Below, piece after piece: positions 1 through 6,752 of a DNA stretch of 17,597 nucleotides. The translations under genes and the position numbers were made by a program. The notes beneath the pieces are model-generated. The model was not told the DNA's origin, did not search any database, and was given only the letters and a program-made list of their open reading frames with translations. The DNA comes from Candidatus Segatella caccae (GTDB taxonomy: Bacteria > Bacteroidota > Bacteroidia > Bacteroidales > Bacteroidaceae): assembly GCA_900556395.1 (NCBI GenBank), contig USOQ01000057.1, forward strand, positions 1-17,597. Direction: 5' to 3'. Each line of letters opens with the position of its first letter. The first letter of the stretch is position 1.

Positions 1-55
1 GAACCCCTATGCCAAGATTGAGAATCTTGTATCCTAACCATTAGATGAATCGACC
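1..55 (-). tRNA. tRNA-Glu (anticodon CTC), 3' part cut off by window edge
   Basis: Read on the minus strand, the sequence begins GGTCGAT, followed by a D-arm closed by ATC/GAT and an anticodon stem CAAGA/TCTTG. The seven-base loop TTCTCAA carries CTC at positions 34-36, which reads GAG (Glu). The variable region and the first half of the T-arm (AGGGGTTC) follow before the window ends, so the 3' acceptor strand is not visible. It lies 28 bases downstream of tRNA-Ser and probably shares its transcript. Confidence 0.93.
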
Positions 56-83
56 AGATTTTGCACTCACGAAAATCAACTTG

Positions 84-170
84 CGGAAGGTGGGGGATTC
101 GAACCCCCGGTACGGTAACCCGCACGTCAGTTTAGCAAACTGGTGGTTTCAGCCACTCACCCAACCTTCC
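84..170 (-). tRNA. tRNA-Ser (anticodon GCT)
   Basis: The acceptor stem is GGAAGGT/ACCTTCC with discriminator base G (complement of position 84), as expected for serine tRNA. The anticodon loop TTGCTAA gives GCT, reading AGC/AGU. The long variable arm pairs GTGCGG with CCGTAC, the class II feature of Ser/Leu/Tyr tRNAs, and the T-arm is GGGGG-TTCGAAT-CCCCC. The outermost anticodon-stem pair is a C-A mismatch. CCA is not encoded and must be added after transcription. It is the first gene of a two-tRNA unit with tRNA-Glu. Confidence 0.96.
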
Positions 171-219
171 TTGTCGGACTTGTTAACCGAACTCAAGCAT
201 CATTTCTCAAATGCGAGTG

Positions 220-251
220 CAAAGGTAACGTTTTTATTTTATTCCACCAAA
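220..251 (-). promoter_or_regulatory. Bacteroidota-type promoter of the tRNA-Ser/tRNA-Glu unit
   Basis: On the minus strand a TTTG (251-248) is followed after exactly 20 bases by TACCTTTG (227-220). This fits the Bacteroidota housekeeping consensus TTTG-N19-21-TAnnTTTG. The start site should fall near 213, leaving a leader of about 43 bases before tRNA-Ser. There is no competing gene between the promoter and the tRNA. Confidence 0.8.
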
Positions 252-269
252 TTTTTTGGCAATTATTTT

Positions 270-1568
270 TTAATTATTCTCATTTTCTCCTGTAAACTGC
301 CCTATAAAGTAGATATAACCGCTACGAACATCCGTTATCATATACACGAAAGGACGATTGGCATGAAACTCTACTCTACGTGGATCTGGCTGCAAAGAAG
401 TCAACATGACAGCAGCAGCAGTTACAGCAGCAGCCTTGGTACCCTCTTCGCTCACCTCTATCTTTGCCTTCTGAAGCATCTTAGAGATATAGACATTTCC
501 ATCGGCCAGCTTGCTGAAGTTAGCCTTGCTTGAATCAAACATACTGGGTGCTCCCAACTTGCTGACAATCTCATTGAGCGGCAATTTCAGCTCTGTAGTG
601 AAACGTGGCAGCTTCAGGTCAACTACGCACTCTTCCATCTTTCCGCTGAGAGCAGCCAACTTATCGGCATCGAGCGATTTCATCATCTCGTCGATCGACT
701 TACCCTCTCGTGGCAACAATACTGTCATGGCATAAGCTCCATTGCCATAAGGCATATTAATGGCAGAGAACTGTTCGTTGTCTGCAAAGAAATATTTGCC
801 CACACGGTGCATCATATTCACGCGCTTCATGTCACGAGTGTACCCCTTGAAATTCTCCATCTTGGTTTCACTCTTCTTAAACTTCTTCTCCCAGCTTCCA
901 TTAAAGTAGATGGCATTCATGATGTATGAGATGGCATTAGCATCCACCTGGTCGATAATGGTTGGAATCATACCATTGGTATGCTTCTTGCACCATTCGT
1001 TGATATGGGAAGTAGTCTTGCTGCTACCAAAGTCAAGAGACTCTATGCCTGCCTGATAGTTGTCTGCCACCTCCTTGGCGAAGGCATCTTTCAAAGTATA
1101 ATGCTTGTTGAGTGCAATATAGTTAGCTATGTTGACCGTGGTAGCAGGGTCTGCCTTACCCGCATACTGCATCATGCTGCGGCTAAGCGCATTCAGTTCG
1201 TCGAGCGACATATCGCCGTCACATCCCAAAGCCTTCAGTATCTCCTGTTGAGTTTGTCCGTCGGCACCATTGGCAAGCATCCCCATCAGGTAAGTAAGAC
1301 TCAACGGAGAGATAACCTTAGAGTCGAAGCCTGCCACCTGTGAGAAGAAATTGAGTGCAAACTGATTGTTCTTCTTCGCGAAAGCTTGCTGAGCATCAGA
1401 AAGAACGAGATATTCAGGATCCATATTCTCTACATTACCCTTAGAAGCTTCTATACTGGTGGTGCCTTGCTGCACCTGTTCTTGTGCTTTCTTGCTTGTG
1501 CTGCAAGATGTGGTGAGTGCCATTGCCAAAGTTGCAAGTGCCACTGTTGTCGTTTTCTTGTTCATCAT
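270..1568 (-). CDS. Secreted/lipidated serpin (serine or cysteine protease inhibitor)
   Basis: The 432-residue protein has a hydrophobic N-terminal signal ending LTTSC, an imperfect lipobox (Thr at -3). The residues after Cys are basic (STSKK), not the acidic surface-export signal known in Bacteroides lipoproteins, so its final location is uncertain. The body is a full-length serpin: the core motif NAIYFNGSWEKKF is near residue 220 and the C-terminal signature is VEFHANRPFVYMI. The reactive-centre hinge EEGTKAAAVTAAAV (374-387) has Thr at P14 and small residues at P12-P9, the pattern of inhibitory serpins. By counting from the hinge, P1-P1' falls near Thr390-Ser391, but the loop is about five residues longer than antitrypsin, so P1 may differ. 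A second ATG directly follows the first, making the start ambiguous by one codon. The target could be a host protease or one of the cell's own. The gene is separated from its neighbours by a terminator upstream and by the tRNA promoter downstream. Confidence 0.93.
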   Translation of the reverse strand: MMNKKTTTVALATLAMALTTSCSTSKKAQEQVQQGTTSIEASKGNVENMDPEYLVLSDAQQAFAKKNNQFALNFFSQVAGFDSKVISPLSLTYLMGMLANGADGQTQQEILKALGCDGDMSLDELNALSRSMMQYAGKADPATTVNIANYIALNKHYTLKDAFAKEVADNYQAGIESLDFGSSKTTSHINEWCKKHTNGMIPTIIDQVDANAISYIMNAIYFNGSWEKKFKKSETKMENFKGYTRDMKRVNMMHRVGKYFFADNEQFSAINMPYGNGAYAMTVLLPREGKSIDEMMKSLDADKLAALSGKMEECVVDLKLPRFTTELKLPLNEIVSKLGAPSMFDSSKANFSKLADGNVYISKMLQKAKIEVSEEGTKAAAVTAAAVMLTSLQPDPRRVEFHANRPFVYMITDVRSGYIYFIGQFTGENENN

Positions 1569-1594
1569 TATTCTCTTATTTGTTGATTTTATCA

Positions 1595-1637
1595 GATTAA
1601 ACGTAATGACTGCTTAATCATTGCACCGCAAGAGCGG
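1595..1637 (-). promoter_or_regulatory. Serpin upstream region with two short inverted repeats
   Basis: The 87 bases between the terminator at 1656 and the serpin start contain GATTAA/TTAATC around a 13-base gap (1595-1619) and a small hairpin CCGC-aaga-GCGG (1626-1637). No TAnnTTTG box is visible here, so serpin may use a non-standard sigma factor or an activator that binds one of these repeats. This is a pattern only; a role is inferred. Confidence 0.3.
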
Positions 1638-1655
1638 CTTTTAACCGACATTAAC

Positions 1656-1696
1656 AAAAAAGAGCAGAAGAATGTGCAACACCCTCCTACTCTTTT
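1656..1696 (-). terminator. Intrinsic terminator after the C69 peptidase gene
   Basis: On the minus strand, AAAAGAGTAGGAG (1696-1684) pairs with CTTCTGCTCTTTT (1670-1658): 13 pairs including two G-U, with a 13-base loop, running into a six-T tract. It lies about 70 bases past the peptidase stop and before the serpin, so it should separate the two genes. Confidence 0.75.
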
Positions 1697-1740
1697 ACCT
1701 TTTATTTTTTTACCTTTAAAAAGGTAGCAAGGCTCTTTTC

Positions 1741-1772
1741 TACTTTTTTACCTTTTTACTTTTTTACTTTTC
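1741..1772. repeat. Four tandem 8-bp units TAC(T/C)TTTT over the peptidase stop codon
   Basis: TAC recurs at 1741, 1749, 1757 and 1765 with an exact 8-base period; the units are TACTTTTT, TACCTTTT, TACTTTTT and TACTTTTC. Related blocks start at 1696 and 1711, the latter forming TACCTTT/AAAGGTA. On the coding strand the last codons of the peptidase (GAA AAG TAA) are the first unit. Because the stop is made at the first unit junction, changes in copy number would lengthen the 3' UTR without altering the protein. Confidence 0.7.
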
Positions 1773-3416
1773 AACAAACTTATCACCCGTCTGCTTGATG
1801 AGTTCCTTGGCATATTTCTCAGGATAACCGGGGCGTGCAGGACGAGCACCTAATCCATCCTCGGTACGAACAAAGTTGCCATCCTTGTCGGTAGGCTTGA
1901 TGATCATATCGTTATACTTCACCACCATGAACTGGAAGAGCTGCTTCCATCGTGCCAGCATCTGCTGAGCCTTCTCGATGCCATAGTCGTTGAGATACTT
2001 GACAGCCTGCTGTGGATGCTGCGCATAGAGTTCCTTTGCCTTAGCCTCTACCTCGTTCTGTGCAGCAAAATAGCTATTGTCAAGACTATCGCGCACCGCT
2101 TTCAGTGTGGGGAACAACTGGCTGTAGCGTGGATAGACCATATTGCTTGTCATGTTGCATACCCAGTATGCATTCTTGTCGCTGAAAGTCACAGCATCAG
2201 CACCAGGAGTGTTGTAGCACTCAGGCTGAACCGTAGAGCTACAGTAAATAGGCGTAAAAGGCACCATGTTGGCATCGTCGTTGCCAAACCAGAGCACACC
2301 GCCAATCTCACGAGGCAACCAAGCACGCATCTGACTCACATAGACAAAGCCACTCTGCTGTGTGCTTGTAGGACGCTCGTTGAAACACTGCTTGCCATCC
2401 ACCTTAAACGAAAGAGGTGTCGGACGATAAGGCATCTGCCAGATGCCACCACCCAAGTCGTCGCCATCGGCAACCGACAGTGGCGTTCCTTCATAATGGT
2501 CACGCATGCAAGCCTCCATATCCTGTACACTCACCTTGCGGTCGGGCACTATCCAGAGAGGCATATCCTCCGCCTGAGGATCCTTGCCAAGCGCCCAAGG
2601 CAAGTATCGACTCATGTCTTTGAAGTGATTAAAGAAAGCCCATGCACGCGCATCGCAGAAACGACGTCCCGAGAAATCGGGCTTGGCATAAGCCATCTTC
2701 CAAGAGAAGTCGGCATCCTTGCCTTTATACCATCCCTTGCTGCGTGCAAAAGCCACCACGTCTTTGGCATACATCACGTTATTCTTGTCCTTCATATTAA
2801 ACTTGCCTATGCGACTCTGGTTGGCATGTGCACAGATGGCATCGTCAGGGATGCGCTGAGCTACCCATACAGTACCCTTACTACCAGGACCCTTACCCAT
2901 CATCTCCATAATCCACGCCTCGTTGGGGTCGCAGATGGTAAAGGTTTCTCCCTCTGAGTTATAGCCATAAGTATTGGTAAGAGTAGTCATTACCTTGATG
3001 GCCTCACGTGCAGTCTTGCTGCGTTGCAGCGCAATGTAGATGAGCGATCCATAGTCGATAACACCAGTAGAATCGACCATCTCCTCTCGCCCACCATAGG
3101 TAGTTTCACCGATAGTCACTTGCCACTCATTGATATTACCTATTACATTATAGGTCTCTGCAGCCTCTGGTATCTCGCCATGATATTTGTTGGTATCCCA
3201 GTCGTACACCTTGCGCATCTCACCCTTGGCATGCTTGCCAGCAGGATAATGGCAGAGTCCCTGGAACATACCATAGTCATCGGCACTATATGAACACATC
3301 ACCGAACCATCGGTAGACGCTTTCTTACCTACAATAAAATTGGTGCAGGCATCCGCCTCTGAGACACTGCCCAACATGGCTACTGCCATCAAGACAGAAG
3401 CAAAAATCTTATTCAT
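1764..3416 (-). CDS. Secreted peptidase family C69 (dipeptidase, PepD-like Ntn hydrolase)
   Basis: The 550-residue protein has a signal peptide (1-23) ending ADA directly before Cys24. The mature N-terminus CTNFIVGKKAS matches the C69 family, in which the signal is removed to free the catalytic N-terminal cysteine of an Ntn-fold hydrolase. Further family features are DGSVMCSYSADD, the central NEWQVTIGETTYGGREE block, GNINEWQ, and TICDPNEAWIMEMMGKG. Asp at -2 argues against reading Cys24 as a lipobox. Length and architecture match the Bacteroidota C69 dipeptidases. It probably cleaves dipeptides in the periplasm or outside the cell, feeding peptide use; the substrate cannot be read from sequence. 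It lies between nadC and serpin, each boundary carrying a hairpin, so it is likely transcribed alone. Only 26 bases separate the upstream hairpin from its ATG. Confidence 0.92.
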   Translation of the reverse strand: MNKIFASVLMAVAMLGSVSEADACTNFIVGKKASTDGSVMCSYSADDYGMFQGLCHYPAGKHAKGEMRKVYDWDTNKYHGEIPEAAETYNVIGNINEWQVTIGETTYGGREEMVDSTGVIDYGSLIYIALQRSKTAREAIKVMTTLTNTYGYNSEGETFTICDPNEAWIMEMMGKGPGSKGTVWVAQRIPDDAICAHANQSRIGKFNMKDKNNVMYAKDVVAFARSKGWYKGKDADFSWKMAYAKPDFSGRRFCDARAWAFFNHFKDMSRYLPWALGKDPQAEDMPLWIVPDRKVSVQDMEACMRDHYEGTPLSVADGDDLGGGIWQMPYRPTPLSFKVDGKQCFNERPTSTQQSGFVYVSQMRAWLPREIGGVLWFGNDDANMVPFTPIYCSSTVQPECYNTPGADAVTFSDKNAYWVCNMTSNMVYPRYSQLFPTLKAVRDSLDNSYFAAQNEVEAKAKELYAQHPQQAVKYLNDYGIEKAQQMLARWKQLFQFMVVKYNDMIIKPTDKDGNFVRTEDGLGARPARPGYPEKYAKELIKQTGDKFVEK

Positions 3417-3442
3417 AAAAATATACCTTTATTTATAAACAC

Positions 3443-3482
3443 AAAAAGGGAAAAGCACTTGAATTTTTCACTCTTCCCTTTT
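3443..3482 (-). terminator. Hairpin with T-tract after nadC, close before the C69 gene
   Basis: On the minus strand, AAAAGGGAAGAGTG (3482-3469) pairs with TGCTTTTCCCTTTT (3457-3444), 14 pairs including three G-U, with an 11-base loop and a following T. It starts 21 bases after the nadC stop, as expected of a terminator. It ends only 26 bases before the peptidase ATG, so it could also act as a leader attenuator if the peptidase promoter lies further upstream. Confidence 0.7.
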
Positions 3483-3503
3483 CACTATTTCCTATTCACT
3501 TAC

Positions 3504-4355
3504 TTATTCGCAAGCTTTAAAACTCATATCCAAGCCCTTGACGCTGTGAGTCAAGGCACCCACAGAGATGAAGTCAACACCCTGCTCGGCATAGTCGCGG
3601 ATGGTATCGTATGTGATACCGCCTGATGACTCAGTCTCATACTTGCCTGCGATAATGTCGACAGCCTTCTTGGTGTCAGCCACAGAGAAGTTGTCAAGCA
3701 TGATACGGTCAACATCGCCATGCTTCAGCACCTGGTCGAGCTCATCGAAGCTGCGTACCTCGATTTCAATCTTCAAGTCGAGACCCTTCTCCTTGAGATA
3801 AGCATGGCAACGGTCGATGGCGTTATCGATACCGCCAGCGAAATCGATGTGATTGTCCTTGAGGAGAATCATATCGAAGAGACCAATGCGATGGTTCATA
3901 CCACCACCGATCTTCACTGCCTGTTTTTCGAGCATACGTAATCCTGGAGTTGTCTTACGTGTATCGAGAACGTGTGTCTTCGTTCCTTCAAGTCGTTTCA
4001 CATACTTAGCTGTCATCGTAGCGATACCGCTCATGCGCTGCATGATGTTGAGCATGAGACGCTCAGTCTGCAACAAAGAACGAATCTTGCCTTCCACCAC
4101 CATGGCGATGTCGCCCTTCTTCACAGGGGTACCATCCTGCATGAGCACCTCTACCTTCATGGTAGGGTCGAAGCGTGCAAACACCTTCTTAGCAACTTCT
4201 ACACCTGCCAAGATACCGTCTTCCTTAATGAGCAGATGGCTTTTGCCCATAGCATCCTCTGGAATACAGCAGAGAGTGGTATGATCGCCATCACCAATAT
4301 CCTCAGCAAAAGCCAAGTCTATCAATTTGTCTTCTAACTGATCTACACTTAACAT
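3504..4355 (-). CDS. nadC: Nicotinate-nucleotide pyrophosphorylase (carboxylating), quinolinate phosphoribosyltransferase
   Basis: NadC converts quinolinate and PRPP to nicotinate mononucleotide, the entry point of de novo NAD synthesis in the cytoplasm. The 283-residue protein shows the N-terminal domain with AEDIGDGDHTT (17-27), the PRPP/quinolinate site DTRKTTPGLR (131-140), GGGMNHRIGLFDMILLKDNH (150-169), the barrel strands EIEVRSFDEL and DRIMLDNFS, and SSGGI...FISVGALTHS near the C-terminus. Full length and all family blocks are intact. nadA and nadB are not in the window. A short terminator lies upstream after the 71-aa gene, and no TAnnTTTG box is visible in the 65-base gap, so its promoter is not identified. 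It may receive read-through from the ileS operon. Confidence 0.97.
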   Translation of the reverse strand: MLSVDQLEDKLIDLAFAEDIGDGDHTTLCCIPEDAMGKSHLLIKEDGILAGVEVAKKVFARFDPTMKVEVLMQDGTPVKKGDIAMVVEGKIRSLLQTERLMLNIMQRMSGIATMTAKYVKRLEGTKTHVLDTRKTTPGLRMLEKQAVKIGGGMNHRIGLFDMILLKDNHIDFAGGIDNAIDRCHAYLKEKGLDLKIEIEVRSFDELDQVLKHGDVDRIMLDNFSVADTKKAVDIIAGKYETESSGGITYDTIRDYAEQGVDFISVGALTHSVKGLDMSFKACE

Positions 4356-4394
4356 AATCTATTGTTTAGTTTGTTAATGATTACTTACATTTAT

Positions 4395-4411
4395 GAAAAA
4401 GCCGAGGCTTC
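4395..4411 (-). terminator. Short terminator closing the ileS-lspA operon
   Basis: Nine bases after the 71-aa ORF's stop, the minus strand reads GAAGC-CTCG-GCTTTTTC: a five-pair stem (with a tetraloop) running into five T. The stem is short, so termination may be partial and allow read-through into nadC. Confidence 0.55.
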
Positions 4412-4420
4412 ACTCTATAT

Positions 4421-4636
4421 TCAGAGTCCCAACCATCTTCCACGATGGTAAGCTCTCAGCAGTCCTGCTTCATCGGCCCTTACCTCGATTGTTCCTCCCA
4501 ACCATTCGGTCATAGGTTGCTCTTGCTCGAAGGGGAAGCATCTGAGCACTCGTCCGTCATCAGCAAGTTCTACGATGGCCTGACCTATCGTCTTTCCGTC
4601 TTCCAGGATGACCTGATGAGCAGCATATCTTTTCAT
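4421..4636 (-). CDS. 71-residue conserved-looking hypothetical protein, last gene of the ileS operon
   Basis: I do not recognise a named family. The ORF starts with ATG 24 bases after the stop of the DUF4296 lipoprotein gene, on the same strand, and ends just before a terminator. The protein is soluble, without a signal peptide or membrane segment. Its pattern is alternating hydrophobic residues with turns: YAAHQVILEDGK, AIVELADDGRVLRCFPF and EWLGGTIEVR. It looks like a small beta-rich fold, faintly like the N-terminal beta-sandwich of amidohydrolase-type proteins, but no metal ligands or catalytic core are present. Coding-like composition and the operon position support a real gene; the function is unknown. 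Confidence 0.68.
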   Translation of the reverse strand: MKRYAAHQVILEDGKTIGQAIVELADDGRVLRCFPFEQEQPMTEWLGGTIEVRADEAGLLRAYHRGRWLGL

Positions 4637-4660
4637 TCTTACTATGTTTTTAGAATTCTC

Positions 4661-5695
4661 CTATTTAACCACATTCAAGTCTACCTTTTCCACAGGTTTC
4701 AACTCACGAGGAACTGTCATCTTCCTGTTGATAGGCATAGGCTTCACAGGCATATTCCCTTTGGCACGAATCGGCTGGATAGACTGTACCGATGTTGTTG
4801 TCGAAGTTGACAATGTCTTTTTCGTGCTGTCCATCGTAGCGGCATTGCCCCCACTTTGTCCATTCTGTCGAATGTCAGCCTCATTGTTCAGGGTTGGTAA
4901 CGGCTTCTTGTGCATCTTGATCATGCGGATATGATCCAGGAACATTAGCTTGAGCGTTGTTGCCGAACTGAAGTCGTTAGAGAAGTCACCACTGTTGAGC
5001 AAGAAGAATCCCTTAACGCTCTTGATGCCCAGCGTATCACGATCTTCCACCTGCATGGAGTAACGCTGCGAACTCTGCACATGAATGACCTGCGAAGCGA
5101 TACTATCGTTACCAAACTGCACTGCCAACACCGCCAATCCATCGCGTATACCATCTTGATAGATGAAATGCGACTCAAAGTCGAGCATGATGCAATCACC
5201 CTTATGGAACGACGTATCCGCCTTGATCTCGAAATTGTAATAGTTGAGCGGTTTTGCCGTCATCAAGACCAGCGAGCGTGTACCCTTCCAGATATTCGTC
5301 GTATCACCCGAAGATGCAAGATCTCCAAACCTACTCTGATCATTGGCATCAGCACCCAGCGAGATAGCTTCATCGTTGAGTCGTTCACTAAGATTCTTAT
5401 ATATGGTGTGCAACTTTTCGGTATGTCGCATATAGTAAACCATCGAAGAATCAAACTCAGCCGAAGTAACATCATATTTTCGCAACACCGCATCCTTGTA
5501 TACAAAGCGCTGTTTTTCGTCGCCTCCATCATTCTGTACCAGAGCCAGTGCCAAATGATAATCATGAAGAATATCCTCCATCTTACCCTCAGACAAGACA
5601 TCACTGGGCAAACTGGGTTTGCAGCCCGTAAGCGACATGCTCCCTACCGACATCACAAAGGCCAAGAGCAACAACGTATGCTTCATCTTCATCAT
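4661..5695 (-). CDS. DUF4296 domain lipoprotein
   Basis: The 344-residue protein has a classical lipoprotein signal with lipobox LTGC (Cys25). Residues about 27-115 match the Bacteroidota DUF4296 domain: PSDVLSEGKMEDILHDYHLA, a linker, then RFVYKDAVLRKYDVTSAEFDSSMVYYMRH and a helical segment. Residues about 120-285 look beta-rich, and the last ~55 residues are a low-complexity Ser/Thr/Pro/Lys tail. No function is established for DUF4296. It is a substrate type for the enzyme encoded just upstream: its ATG overlaps the lspA stop by four bases (ATGA), implying translational coupling. Acidic residues do not follow Cys25 directly (KPSLPSD), so surface export is not predicted by the simple rule; an inner-leaflet outer-membrane location is more likely. 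Confidence 0.88.
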   Translation of the reverse strand: MMKMKHTLLLLAFVMSVGSMSLTGCKPSLPSDVLSEGKMEDILHDYHLALALVQNDGGDEKQRFVYKDAVLRKYDVTSAEFDSSMVYYMRHTEKLHTIYKNLSERLNDEAISLGADANDQSRFGDLASSGDTTNIWKGTRSLVLMTAKPLNYYNFEIKADTSFHKGDCIMLDFESHFIYQDGIRDGLAVLAVQFGNDSIASQVIHVQSSQRYSMQVEDRDTLGIKSVKGFFLLNSGDFSNDFSSATTLKLMFLDHIRMIKMHKKPLPTLNNEADIRQNGQSGGNAATMDSTKKTLSTSTTTSVQSIQPIRAKGNMPVKPMPINRKMTVPRELKPVEKVDLNVVK

Positions 5696-6333
5696 GACTT
5701 TGCTTCCTCCTTATCCTTACCTAATGCCTCCAACTCTTTTCGACAGAAGAGCAAGAGCGTGATGATACCTACTGTCACACACGAATCTGCAAAGTTGAAC
5801 ACTGGGTCAAAGAAGGTAAAATCACTTCCTCCGAAGAAAGGCATCCACGACGGCCATGTTATCGTAAAGAAAGGGAAACGGAACATATCGACCACCTTAC
5901 CCATCATAAAGCCTGAATATCCTGTACCGAAGGGCACAAAATGTGAAATATAGAATGGTTCAGAGGAGGTAAATATGAGTCCGTAGAACATGGAGTCTAT
6001 CATGTTGCCAATAGCACCCGTGGTAACCAGCGCCACCATATAGACATAGAGCAGGCGATGCTTTCCCGCTTTGATGATACGTCGCAGATACCACAACAAA
6101 ACGATGATGGCAGCTGTACGCAACAAACTTAACGTGAGCTTATTGATAAACGACATGCCCCATGCCATACCATTGTTCTCAACAAAATCGATAAAGAACC
6201 AGTCGGTAACACGAACAGACTCACCAAGACAAAAGTGGGTCTTGACATAAAGTTTGATTATCTGATCGATAACCAATAATGTCACCACCATTGCCGTGAC
6301 GAGCCATCCTGTATGTTTTTTACATTGCTTCAT
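5692..6333 (-). CDS. lspA: Lipoprotein signal peptidase (signal peptidase II)
   Basis: LspA is the inner-membrane aspartyl protease that removes the signal peptide of prolipoproteins after lipidation. The 213-residue protein has four predicted membrane helices (about 10-30, 65-85, 95-117, 180-197) and the family blocks IDQIIK (22-27), ENNGMAWGM (52-60), GAIGNMIDSMFYG with catalytic Asp113, and FNFADSCVTVG with catalytic Asp183. It is longer than E. coli LspA (164 aa) because of an insertion between the catalytic residues (about 120-175), common in Bacteroidota. The start ATG lies three bases after the stop of the DksA-like gene, and its stop overlaps the start of the DUF4296 lipoprotein. ileS-lspA linkage is conserved in many bacteria. 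Confidence 0.97.
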   Translation of the reverse strand: MKQCKKHTGWLVTAMVVTLLVIDQIIKLYVKTHFCLGESVRVTDWFFIDFVENNGMAWGMSFINKLTLSLLRTAAIIVLLWYLRRIIKAGKHRLLYVYMVALVTTGAIGNMIDSMFYGLIFTSSEPFYISHFVPFGTGYSGFMMGKVVDMFRFPFFTITWPSWMPFFGGSDFTFFDPVFNFADSCVTVGIITLLLFCRKELEALGKDKEEAKS

Positions 6334-6336
6334 TGA

Positions 6337-6720
6337 TTAATGCTTTCTGGCTTGCTTAGAAGCGACACTCAACGTGGCATGAGGAACTGCCCGCAGACGC
6401 TCTTTCGGAATGAGTTCTCCCGTCTCACGGTCTATGCCGTAAGTCTTGTTCTTGATGCGTACGAGTGCACCCTCCAGGCCTAAGATAAACTTCTGCTGTC
6501 GCTGCGCCATCTGTATGATTTCCTCTTTACTCTGCGCCTCACTGCCCTCCTCCAGAGCTTTGTATGTAGGAGAAGTATCAATGATGTCGTTGCTATCTGA
6601 GTGATTGAGCTGTGCCATCATTTCAGCATAGTTGGCTTTAGCCACTTTCAATTTCTCATTGATGATACTGCGGAATTCTTCCAATTCCTCGTCGCTGTAT
6701 CTCTTCTTTTCGCTTGCCAT
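6337..6720 (-). CDS. TraR/DksA-family transcription factor without zinc cysteines
   Basis: DksA proteins bind the RNA polymerase secondary channel and change promoter choice, with ppGpp in many bacteria. The 127-residue protein has an N-terminal coiled coil (about 8-90) with acidic tip residues D45 and D48, matching the DxxD of the DksA tip. The C-terminal motif YGIDRETGELIPKERL...VPHATLSV follows. In classical DksA this region holds four zinc-binding cysteines; here the aligned positions are D97, T100, S118 and S121, and the protein contains no cysteine at all. It lies between ileS and lspA (32 and 3 bases away) and is surely co-transcribed. Role at RNA polymerase is inferred from family and the retained tip. 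Confidence 0.92.
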   Translation of the reverse strand: MASEKKRYSDEELEEFRSIINEKLKVAKANYAEMMAQLNHSDSNDIIDTSPTYKALEEGSEAQSKEEIIQMAQRQQKFILGLEGALVRIKNKTYGIDRETGELIPKERLRAVPHATLSVASKQARKH

Positions 6721-6752
6721 AGATATTAAGTATTAAGTTAATAAATGTATGA

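Noticed and set aside
45..533. Plus-strand open frame across both tRNAs and the serpin 3' end
   Set aside because: It overlaps two tRNA genes and the serpin in antisense; no coding signal of its own.
1741..1772. Phase-variable coding repeat
   Set aside because: Although the unit is 8 bases, the stop codon is formed at the first unit junction, so unit gain or loss does not change the protein.
2016..2957. Plus-strand open frame of 313 codons
   Set aside because: It lies wholly antisense to the C69 peptidase, has no promoter, and its translation shows no domain; its openness follows from the codon use of the real gene.
5081..5953. Plus-strand open frame of 290 codons
   Set aside because: It runs antisense across the lipoprotein and lspA genes, both well supported, and its translation resembles no protein family.
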